Made by a program: the position numbers and the translations under genes. Positions 42,601 to 49,418 of a stretch of DNA of 64,000 nucleotides are shown here, piece after piece. The DNA comes from Desulfobacteraceae bacterium (lineage in GTDB: Bacteria; Desulfobacterota; Desulfobacteria; Desulfobacterales; SURF-7), in the NCBI GenBank assembly GCA_003599865.1, contig QZKS01000050.1, forward strand, positions 1 to 64,000, read 5' to 3'. Under the pieces are notes generated by a model. That model was given only the letters and a program-made list of their open reading frames with translations, had not been told where the DNA came from and ran no database searches. Position 1 is the first letter of the stretch, and each line of letters starts with the position of its first letter.

Positions 42601-42847
42601 GGAACAGAATGCGGATTCGGTCAGCATTATTTTAACGGATCTGGAAATGCCGGGTATGGACGGCTTTGAACTGGCTGCAAAAATTAAAGGGGATGAGCGT
42701 TTTTCCCATTTAAAAATTATTGCACTTACATCTCTGGCAGATGATGAGGATATTGAAAAGGGTACCCGTATTGGAATTGATGACTACCAGATTAAACTGG
42801 ATCGTGAAAAACTGATTGAAGCCGTAAAACTCCGTCTGGGGAAATGA
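39641..42847 (+). CDS. cheA: Chemotaxis histidine kinase CheA with extra CheW domain and receiver
   Basis: 1068 residues, start with GGGAGG. Order: P1/Hpt (1-110, phospho-His in RAAHSIKGGAGFMGL); a P2-like domain (about 160-265); Pro/Glu/Ser-rich linker; P3 dimerisation (SLRVNVDLLDDLMTLAGELV); P4 ATPase (N-box HLVRNAVDHGIE, G-boxes DDGKGIDG and GRGVGMDVV); P5 with first half AIIPSQIISVGNERYAIPQV and second half VVNYLRDSEEIVVKPL separated by a charged insertion of about 60 residues; a second complete CheW-like domain (about 785-925); and a C-terminal receiver (950-1068: FAEDSDFF, Asp in ILTDLEMPGMDG). Extra CheW and receiver domains are typical for delta-group CheA. It heads a cheA-W-B-R operon. 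Confidence 0.92.
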   Translation: MIFEDDETLQMYIEESLDHLSNIENDLLLIEEAGADINEELVNNVFRAAHSIKGGAGFMGLSNIKELSHKIENVLGLIRSREIVPTPETINTLLKAFDTLKDMIHDVEHSNGMDTSEHIVALVGLTAASLPDDEKESVAGILNISIEGKANLLTAPQFDIDQAKKEGMTIYLVEYDLIHDIHRKKKTPLDVISSLINSGKMIQSKIDIDAVGTLNQEIPTRIPFYILFASIIEPEIITALFDVEEKYVHVVTESMCSPAHEGALPEPDLFDILSEESPETPDIPEPESIPFDEPIESAQTIEPVSIPDPVKEDTAETISTLSKPATSQTSLRVNVDLLDDLMTLAGELVLSRNQLLQGISLKDKRTLEIAGQRIDMVTSELQEAIMKTRMQSISNVFNKFPRVVRDLARDLGKEIALSIEGKDVELDKTIIEAISDPLTHLVRNAVDHGIESPEVRRSLGKDPTGIIKLKAFHEAGQVNIEITDDGKGIDGNQLVTSALKKNLINDQEANLLSDKEKIALIFLPGFSTAHQVTDISGRGVGMDVVKTNLDKLGGIVDIESAVHKGTVIRIKLPLTLAIIPSQIISVGNERYAIPQVNLNELLRIPAVQVKDRIEKVGNAEVVRLRGSLLPLLNLSKVLEIDNFYVHPSDGSKSSDRRENIADRRSKYSPPIDPPESELPETQPDTPDETGYTPRQIAERRRSINSAINIAVVSAGPFKYGLVVNYLRDSEEIVVKPLGRHLKGCQGYAGATIMGDGKVALILDVAGLAQMAKLASIEKLDSAGRMPEDPTQAQQDKGDATSLLLFRNGIDEQCAVPLAMVERIERIKVANIETVGGKKVIQYRGGSLPLFSLDQVADMKSLPESSQLEVIVFTLAGREVGLMVTPPVDAVDVVVELDKTTLRQTGIMGSAIIGNHTTLMVDMYELVRAINPGWFEGKANRLKPSNQHPLVLFAEDSDFFRNQVKGFLEDAGYRVLEAKDGLAAWDLLEQNADSVSIILTDLEMPGMDGFELAAKIKGDERFSHLKIIALTSLADDEDIEKGTRIGIDDYQIKLDREKLIEAVKLRLGK

Positions 42848-42867
42848 ACACATGCAAGGAGCAGATA

Positions 42868-43323
42868 ATGCAGGGAAAAACAGGTGAAGGAAAAAAGAAT
42901 ACGGTTCTGGAACTTGCGACCTTTTTCATTGGTGACGCACTTTGTGGAATTGACATATTGAATATTCAAGAAATCAATCGACACATGGAATCCACATGGG
43001 TCCCGCAAGCTCCGGACTATGTCATCGGCGTATTGAACCTGAGAGGAAGAATCGTAACCGTGATTGATCTTGGTAAAAAACTGGGTCTTTCCCCCATTCA
43101 AAAAAGCAAAGACAGCCGGAATATTATCATCGACTCCAAAGATGAACACATCGGTTTCATGGTGGATCGAATCAGTGATGTGCTGCCGGCCGAATCCAAT
43201 AAGATTGAACCGGCGCCTGCCAATATCGGCGGTGTTCAAGGCGGTTTTTTTAAAGGTGTTTTCAAAACAGAAACCAGTCTGATCGGGGTACTGGATATTG
43301 AAGAAGTACTGAAAGACAAATGA
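42868..43323 (+). CDS. cheW: Chemotaxis coupling protein CheW
   Basis: 151 residues from ATG 42868, chosen for its AAGGAG site six bases upstream; another ATG at 42844 overlaps the cheA stop but lacks one. The CheW fold is clear: LATFFIGDALCGIDILNIQE, WVPQAPDYVIGVLNLRGRI, VTVIDLGKKLGL and GFMVDRISDVLPAESNKIEP. It links receptors such as the one at 25426 to CheA. Confidence 0.9.
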   Translation: MQGKTGEGKKNTVLELATFFIGDALCGIDILNIQEINRHMESTWVPQAPDYVIGVLNLRGRIVTVIDLGKKLGLSPIQKSKDSRNIIIDSKDEHIGFMVDRISDVLPAESNKIEPAPANIGGVQGGFFKGVFKTETSLIGVLDIEEVLKDK

Positions 43324-43643
43324 CCATGTTCGATGACCTGGTTATCAACAAGATAAGATGGAACCCTTTATGATTCCATTGATATCCGGAAATGACCACG
43401 TTCTCGATTCCCTGAATTTCCGTCACCCGTGGAAACAGGCGGATTGAGTATCTCATACATTCAAAACATTTACGCCCTGTTTTTTCAACATTTTTCATAA
43501 CTGCAAAAAGAATCGTATATAATGGACCATAGAGAAGTATGCATAACCATAAAACATAAAACCGCTGAAACCATATTCCATTCCCGGAATCGTTCCGTAT
43601 ATGGAATCATTCAAGGATCGAATCACACAGGATCTGAAATAAA
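43324..43643. other. Intergenic region inside the chemotaxis cluster
   Basis: About 320 bases between cheW and cheB with no recognisable gene. Short complementary runs such as ATTCCAT...ATGGAAT near 43577-43606 could fold, but no terminator T-tract is present. It may hold a separate promoter for cheB. Confidence 0.4.
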
Positions 43644-44786
43644 ATGAACGAATCGAACGTATTAAGAATTATGGTGGTAGATGATACCATTGTATATCGA
43701 AAAATTGTTACAGATATCCTGTCCGAATTTTCTGAGGTTGAGGTTGTCGGCACGGCAAGCAACGGCAAGCTCGCACTCAACAAAATTCCGATGCTGAAAC
43801 CGGACCTGATCACCCTTGATATTGAAATGCCGGAAATGAATGGTCTTGATGTGCTGGCGCACGTACAAAAAAAGTGGCCGGAAATCGGTGTTGTCATGTT
43901 AAGCACATCGACACGGGAAGGCGGAGAACTGACCATCCAGGCTCTGGAGCTTGGCGCCTTTGATTTTATCCCAAAGCCTTTATCCGGGACCATGGCGGAT
44001 AACAGGGAAAAAATCAAAACGCTTCTTGCGCCCATTCTCAAAGCGTTTAAGAGGCATCGGGAAATTAAAAATATTCTCAGCGGAAAAGCAACTCCGGCAG
44101 CAGTCAAAACAAAAATCTCTTCTCAAGCCTCGGTAAAAGCGGCCCCCGATGATACGATCGCCGGACGGATGAACAGAATCACCCGGCAAATCAGTCCGAA
44201 ATCTGAAATCGTTGCCATCGGCATTTCCACCGGAGGCCCCAATGCCCTGTCAAAAATGATGCCGTTACTGCCTCCGGATATTGGTGTGCCGATCCTCATT
44301 GTTCAGCATATGCCTCCCATCTTCACCGAATCACTTGCCAAAAGCCTGGACGCAAAATGTGCATTAACTGTCGCGGAAGCCCGTGATGGACAGGTTGTGG
44401 CAAAGAATACGGCACTCATTGCCCCTGGCGGCAAACACATGAAAATTGCCGCCAGTGCCGATGGAATGAACCGGATTATACGAATCACGGATGATCCGCC
44501 GGAGAACAGCTGTAAACCATCTGTTGACTATCTGTTTCGATCGGTTGCGGAACATTATGTCGGAAGAGCCACCGGTGTCATTATGACCGGTATGGGATCA
44601 GATGGAAGTAAAGGAGCCAGATTCCTGAAAAACAGCGGCTCATTGATTATAGCACAGGATGAAGACTCCTGTACTGTTTTTGGAATGCCCAAAGAAGTCA
44701 TTGAAGCGGATCTTGCCGATGTGGTTGTTTCATTGGATTCAATGGCACAGGAAATTGTCAACTCCGTCATCAAAAGGACCCGATAG
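43644..44786 (+). CDS. cheB: Chemotaxis methylesterase/deamidase CheB
   Basis: 380 residues. Receiver domain 1-120 (MVVDDTIVYRKIVTDIL, Asp in DLITLDIEMPEMNG, Lys in FDFIPKPLSG), linker with SQASVKAAPDD, and the methylesterase domain 195-375: catalytic Ser in AIGISTGGPNALSKMMP, His in PILIVQHMPPIFTESLA and Asp in IMTGMGSDGSKGA. It removes receptor methyl groups when phosphorylated by CheA. Confidence 0.93.
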   Translation: MNESNVLRIMVVDDTIVYRKIVTDILSEFSEVEVVGTASNGKLALNKIPMLKPDLITLDIEMPEMNGLDVLAHVQKKWPEIGVVMLSTSTREGGELTIQALELGAFDFIPKPLSGTMADNREKIKTLLAPILKAFKRHREIKNILSGKATPAAVKTKISSQASVKAAPDDTIAGRMNRITRQISPKSEIVAIGISTGGPNALSKMMPLLPPDIGVPILIVQHMPPIFTESLAKSLDAKCALTVAEARDGQVVAKNTALIAPGGKHMKIAASADGMNRIIRITDDPPENSCKPSVDYLFRSVAEHYVGRATGVIMTGMGSDGSKGARFLKNSGSLIIAQDEDSCTVFGMPKEVIEADLADVVVSLDSMAQEIVNSVIKRTR

Positions 44787-44797
44787 GCAATCAACGG

Positions 44798-45637
44798 ATG
44801 TATAAAATAACGCCTGAAGAATATAAAGTATTCGCAAAATATATCCTGGATATTTCCGGAATCATGCTTGGCGCCGGTAAAGAATATCTTATTGAAACCA
44901 GGCTGAATCCGATTCTCATGGAGTTGGGATGCCGATCCTTTGCAGAACTTTATCATCGGGTACGGACCGATCAGACCCAGGCCATTGAAAAAAAAATAAT
45001 TGATGCCATCTCGACCAATGAAACCTATTTTTTTCGGGACAAAACCCCATTTGAGCTGATTCAGCATAAAATCATTCCCGATCTGATCGACAGCCGGAGC
45101 AAATCCGCCAGACCGGGAACGCCCATCAAAATCCGAATCTGGAGTGCGGCCAGTTCAACCGGCCAGGAAATCTACAGCATTGCCATTGTATTGAAAGAAT
45201 TGTATCTGGATCCGTCGAAATATGACATCAAGCTGATCGGCACCGATATCTCCAATGCCGCTATCACGCAGGCCAGTTACGGGAAATATAATAAATTCGA
45301 AATGGCAAGAGGGCTGCCCCCGGAAAAAATCCGTAAATACTTTAAACAGGAAGGAGATGGCTGGCGAATACAGGATGAGCTGCGTGCAATGGCCGTTTTT
45401 AAAAAAATCAATCTGATGCAGCCGTTGATCGGAATGGGTAAATTTGATATCATTTTCTGCCGCAATGTGGCAATCTATTTCAACCCTCCGGAACGTACCA
45501 GATTGTATGAAAAACTAGCCGGGGTTCTGGAGCGGGACGGATATCTGCTGATTGGTGCAACCGAGTCGCTTACCAATGATACCAAATTGTTTGAACCCAA
45601 AAAATATTTGCGTACTGTTTTTTATCAGTTGAGGTAA
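44798..45637 (+). CDS. cheR: Chemotaxis methyltransferase CheR
   Basis: 279 residues. N-terminal helical domain (EYKVFAKYILDISGIMLGAG), then the SAM domain: TNETYFFRDKTPFELIQHKI, IWSAASSTGQEIYSIAIVLK, IKLIGTDISNAAITQASYGK and FDIIFCRNVAIYFNPPERTR. It methylates chemoreceptor glutamates. Ends one base before the HEAT-repeat gene. Confidence 0.93.
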   Translation: MYKITPEEYKVFAKYILDISGIMLGAGKEYLIETRLNPILMELGCRSFAELYHRVRTDQTQAIEKKIIDAISTNETYFFRDKTPFELIQHKIIPDLIDSRSKSARPGTPIKIRIWSAASSTGQEIYSIAIVLKELYLDPSKYDIKLIGTDISNAAITQASYGKYNKFEMARGLPPEKIRKYFKQEGDGWRIQDELRAMAVFKKINLMQPLIGMGKFDIIFCRNVAIYFNPPERTRLYEKLAGVLERDGYLLIGATESLTNDTKLFEPKKYLRTVFYQLR

Positions 45638-45638
45638 C

Positions 45639-47309
45639 ATGACCACTACCAAAGAAAAAGATTTTATCAAAGAAATCATTTTTTGTATTCGGCAGTCTGA
45701 TATTGTCAAAGCCAAAGCGCTTGTGCAATTTTTCGCCGAGGTGAATCCGAAAACACAAAACCGGGTACTCTATGAACTCAGCAAATCCCCGGATGAGATT
45801 GCATTTCCTGTCCTGGATTATCTATGTGAAATCAAAAGCAACCAAAACCATATCAACGAAAAGATATATGACCTTCTGCTGGAAATATCCTATGGAAATC
45901 CCAAACTGATTGCCCAATACATTCATCGTGAACACCCCGGTCAGGAAACCTATATTAAAATTGCCGGTGACCTGAAAATGAGGGAAGCCATACCGGTCCT
46001 GTCTGAAGTACTGAACACCAGCCGCTCTGAAAAAATACGGGAAGAAGCGATTCGATCACTGGGAGCCATTGGAGCGGAAGAATGTGTATCTGCTGTGAGC
46101 GCACTTCTTCATTCCGATGATGTGGTTTTTAAGGTGGCGGCAATTTCAGCTCTGTCTGAAATCGGAACGCCGTCTGCCATCGAACAGTTATCAGGAGCTG
46201 TCTCCGGAGACAAAAGGACGGATGCATTCATTATCAACGCCCTTGCCGATATCCAGAGCAAATTATCCATGGAAAAGCTTTGTGAAATGCTGACGTCAAA
46301 ATTTTCCAGTATCAGAAGCATGTCCATCGAAAGTCTGACAAAAATCGGCCCCAAATCCGTGCCCAGCCTTATTGAAAATCTGACGGCAAGTGATACGGAT
46401 GCACAGGTGCATACGCTGACCGTTCTTGGTAAAATCGGCGACAAAACCGCCGCACCGGCAATACAGAAATTGCTGTTCGATCATCCGGACAACTCCAATG
46501 TCCGATTCGGGGCTTATGAGGCGCTTGGGCAGATCCGGTCGTTAAAAACCGCTATCAGCCTGGCAAACGGATTGAATGATCCTGATGAACAGGTGAGACT
46601 GGCAGCAGCCAAGGCCATTGACAATAATCTGACCCATGTTCTGACAGCCGGGCTGAAAAATTTGATCAAAACAGGAGATCAGGATGCCAAAAAGATTGTT
46701 GCCATCTTTATCGACGCTGAAGCGGATTGTGTGTTTCAGGAACTCGTCGACTGGGATGTGTTTCCGGAATTGGCATCCGACTATCTGGCAGCAAAAGCCA
46801 ATCCGGCAACGCGTGATCATTACCTGAAAATCTTAACAGCCGCCGGAAAAACGGAAATGGCCGACAAAATAAATGCATCGGTTTCCACGGACAACAAAAA
46901 GAAACGAAAACAAATCACGGCTATTGACGACTCCATCATGATGCTCAAATTGTATTCCAAAAAACTTCACGAAATGGGATACGCGCCATCTGTTTTCCAA
47001 TTGCCGGTCAAGGCGCTCCAGGAGATCAACAAACAAAAGCCGGATCTTGTTCTGACCGATCTGAACATGCCTGAACTGGACGGTCTTCAACTGACAAAAG
47101 AGATCCGGCGAAAATACAGTCAAACGGAATTACCGATTATCATGATCACGACCCAAAGTGATTTTGTGGGAGGCACGGAAAAAACAACCGGCAAACCGAT
47201 TAATGACAGGATGATCAAACAACTGGGTGTCAACCGGATTTTACACAAGCCGTTTACGGAAAAAGATCTTGCCGCCGCTATTGCAAAAGCCCTTGCCCGG
47301 GAAGGATAA
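45639..47309 (+). CDS. HEAT-repeat protein with C-terminal receiver domain
   Basis: 556 residues with a GAGG site inside the end of cheR. Residues about 60-390 consist of HEAT/PBS-lyase-type repeats of roughly 31 residues (REEAIRSLGAIGAEECVSAV, KVAAISALSEIGTPSAIEQL, RSMSIESLTKIGPKSVPSLI, RFGAYEALGQIRSLKTAISL). Residues 430-556 form a receiver: ITAIDDSIMMLKLYSKKL, phospho-Asp in LVLTDLNMPELDG, Lys in RILHKPFTEKD. HEAT repeats are protein-binding scaffolds. Its place as the last gene of the che operon suggests a CheA-phosphorylated scaffold, perhaps a phosphate sink or array/motor adaptor; this is inference. Confidence 0.85.
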   Translation: MTTTKEKDFIKEIIFCIRQSDIVKAKALVQFFAEVNPKTQNRVLYELSKSPDEIAFPVLDYLCEIKSNQNHINEKIYDLLLEISYGNPKLIAQYIHREHPGQETYIKIAGDLKMREAIPVLSEVLNTSRSEKIREEAIRSLGAIGAEECVSAVSALLHSDDVVFKVAAISALSEIGTPSAIEQLSGAVSGDKRTDAFIINALADIQSKLSMEKLCEMLTSKFSSIRSMSIESLTKIGPKSVPSLIENLTASDTDAQVHTLTVLGKIGDKTAAPAIQKLLFDHPDNSNVRFGAYEALGQIRSLKTAISLANGLNDPDEQVRLAAAKAIDNNLTHVLTAGLKNLIKTGDQDAKKIVAIFIDAEADCVFQELVDWDVFPELASDYLAAKANPATRDHYLKILTAAGKTEMADKINASVSTDNKKKRKQITAIDDSIMMLKLYSKKLHEMGYAPSVFQLPVKALQEINKQKPDLVLTDLNMPELDGLQLTKEIRRKYSQTELPIIMITTQSDFVGGTEKTTGKPINDRMIKQLGVNRILHKPFTEKDLAAAIAKALAREG

Positions 47310-47352
47310 CACATCCGGAAAACGCATCCGCTATCAAAAAAAGTCTATGTGA

Positions 47353-47601
47353 TCATCCGGACGATGAAATTTCACGAAGCGCCTGTTCCAGTTTTTCGTT
47401 AAGCGCCGTCATGGCCAAGGCAGCTTCCTCCAATATTTCAGATACCTTGACCAGATCTTCCTGCGCGGCCTTTCCTTTCCAGTCCCGATAGGTTTTGGCA
47501 TGATCGACATTGTGTTTGATCCAATGCTGCAGGAGTTTTTCCATTTTTTCCGTAAACGGCATTTCTTCTTCGTGATGATGATGGTGGTGGTGATGGTTCA
47601 T
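47353..47601 (-). CDS. Small protein with natural octa-histidine N-terminus
   Basis: 82 residues from ATG 47601, which has a perfect GGAGG site; an ATG four codons upstream overlaps that site and is less likely. Eight consecutive His codons follow MN. The rest is helical: MPFTEKMEKLLQHWIKHNVD, AKTYRDWKGKAA, DLVKVSEILEEAALAMTALN. Similar His-rich small proteins (HHHH...LLEHWIKHNEDHA...YR.W) recur in Desulfobacterota without a known role. Binding of Ni, Co or Zn by the His tract is chemically likely, and the extra H-N-x-D-H-A pattern could add ligands. It stands alone and leftward, after the che cluster. Confidence 0.75.
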   Translation of the reverse strand: MNHHHHHHHHEEEMPFTEKMEKLLQHWIKHNVDHAKTYRDWKGKAAQEDLVKVSEILEEAALAMTALNEKLEQALREISSSG

Positions 47602-47613
47602 GTTATCCTCCAT

Positions 47614-48158
47614 AGGATAAAAAGAATGACCCGGAGGGCCTTTTATTGATAATATCCTTCCGGCATGGTTTTGTTTCTGTCACAATGCCTTGATTTAAAA
47701 AGCGATGCCGACTCCGCCCCCGGAGAATAGGTCCGATCGATTTACTGCTCCAATGAATTCCGGAAATATAGCGCTGGTTCTGCCGTTCGTCAAGAAACGA
47801 AAATCTTCATATAAAACAAATTACTTGGACATGTCCGCAACGAAATTTTCCAACCAGAGCAACTGTCCTTAATGTAAGGAAAAAATGTCTCATGAAACAG
47901 GACTTGTGCATGACGGCATGTTGCCCCCTGCATGAAAACCTGCGGGTCTGTTACACAACCTTTTGTATTTATTTTTCAAAAAAAGAATGAATGCTTCCTG
48001 TTCATCATTGGCGCACAAATTGCTTTTCATAGCAGGCTAAATCTGTTGTCGTTTTTCTGAAAATTCCACTTCGACCGATATCCTCTGTTCTCACGCTGTA
48101 TCGATATTTCATTTGTTGTTCCGGCAAACTACAACATTGAACATAAGGTAAATACCAT
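47614..48158. other. Long divergent intergenic region
   Basis: About 545 bases between the divergent His-rich gene and the subtilase gene. No frame with a ribosome site, RNA gene or strong hairpin was found. TCCTTA-ATG-TAAGGA near 47866-47880 is a small palindrome. It probably holds both promoters and perhaps a regulator site. Confidence 0.4.
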
Positions 48159-49418
48159 ATGAAGATTCGCTTTCTCATGCTTCTTTTTTCCATTGTCATC
48201 AGCCTGCTCACCATATGGAAACCGGCTGCGGCAATCTCCGGGACAACTCCCAACGACAGTCTTTTTTCACAGCAGTGGGGTCTGAACAACATCAATACGG
48301 TTGGTGCGGATATCAATATACTGGAGGCCTGGGATATTGAGCCGGGTGATCCGAATGTCATTGTTGCGATTATCGATATGGGATTTGATCTCACCCACAC
48401 TGATTTGCAAAACAACATCTGGAAAAACCCCGGGGAAATCCCGGAGAATGGAATCGATGATGACCAGAATGGATATATTGACGATATTATCGGCTGGGAT
48501 TTTGTGAATCAGTCGGAAGGCTATGAGGATGATGGCAACGATTACAAGGATGAAGACAATGATCCGACCCTTTCCCAATCCTCTCACGGAAATGAGGTTT
48601 TTGGCGTGATTGGCGCCACAATGAACAATGCCATCGGCATCGCCGGGGTCACCGGGAGGTGTAAAATGATGCTGATCCGGGCCGGCTACATCAATACCCA
48701 GGGCAAAGCGGTTCTCAGCGGTGCAGCCATTATAAAAGGGATTATCTACGCAACGGATAACGGAGCCAGTGTGATCAACATCAGTTCGGGAAGCAATAAA
48801 TACAGCAATAGTTACCATGATGTGCTGAAATACGCCATCGATCATGGCGTGGTGATTACCTGCAGCGCCGGCAACGAAGGATCAAACACACCGGTTTATC
48901 CGGCAGCCTATAATCTTGATGGATTGATTTCCGTCGGCGCCTCCACCGATGAAGACCAGCCGGCACGATTTTCAAACCGGGGAGACTGGGTGGATGTATC
49001 TGCGCCCGGCCAGCATATTGTTTCAACAATGAACAATGATCGATACGGCCAAATCCATGGCACATCATTTTCCGCACCAATAGTGGCCGGTATCGCCGCA
49101 CTGCTGGTTTCACACTATCCGGACTGGACGCCCGCACAGATTCATGACCGGATCATGGCAACGGTCGACGTTCTTGAATCCCTGAAGGATGCCAATGCAA
49201 CATCCGGCCGTGTGAATGCATACCGTGCTCTTCTCAATACGGATATCAATGATGCCGGAAATACCGGGGGCGGCAATAATGCAACGAATGACGCAGAACA
49301 ACCGGCGCCTGGCGTTTCCGCAAATGATGACGGTGGTGGTGGTGGTGGTGGATGCTTTCTATCCATAACCCGTGAATCAGCAATTGATCGTATTTTGCCA
49401 AAAGGAGTTTTTGAATGA
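48159..49418 (+). CDS. Secreted subtilisin-like (S8) protease with Gly-rich Cys tail
   Basis: 419 residues, signal peptide about 1-24 (ending KPAAA). The catalytic triad is complete: Asp in VIVAIIDMGFDLTHTDL, His in SQSSHGNEVFGVIGA and Ser in IHGTSFSAPIVAGIAALLVS; the oxyanion Asn lies in VVITCSAGNEGSNTP. An Asp-rich insertion (NGIDDDQNGYIDDIIGWDF, EDDGNDYKDEDNDP) suggests calcium binding. The C-terminus is a linker of seven Gly followed by CFLSI and 18 more residues, similar in style to the propeller protein at 15438. Its stop overlaps the next start by four bases, so both are coupled. Confidence 0.88.
   Translation: MKIRFLMLLFSIVISLLTIWKPAAAISGTTPNDSLFSQQWGLNNINTVGADINILEAWDIEPGDPNVIVAIIDMGFDLTHTDLQNNIWKNPGEIPENGIDDDQNGYIDDIIGWDFVNQSEGYEDDGNDYKDEDNDPTLSQSSHGNEVFGVIGATMNNAIGIAGVTGRCKMMLIRAGYINTQGKAVLSGAAIIKGIIYATDNGASVINISSGSNKYSNSYHDVLKYAIDHGVVITCSAGNEGSNTPVYPAAYNLDGLISVGASTDEDQPARFSNRGDWVDVSAPGQHIVSTMNNDRYGQIHGTSFSAPIVAGIAALLVSHYPDWTPAQIHDRIMATVDVLESLKDANATSGRVNAYRALLNTDINDAGNTGGGNNATNDAEQPAPGVSANDDGGGGGGGCFLSITRESAIDRILPKGVFE

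Noticed and set aside
47565-47601. His8 stretch as a cloning-vector tag or contamination
   Set aside because: The sequence after it resembles a native small protein family and the surrounding DNA is continuous chromosomal sequence.
49329-49352. GGT repeat as an unstable microsatellite
   Set aside because: It encodes the glycine linker of the subtilase in frame, a common linker type before a Cys-Phe tail; no evidence of phase variation.
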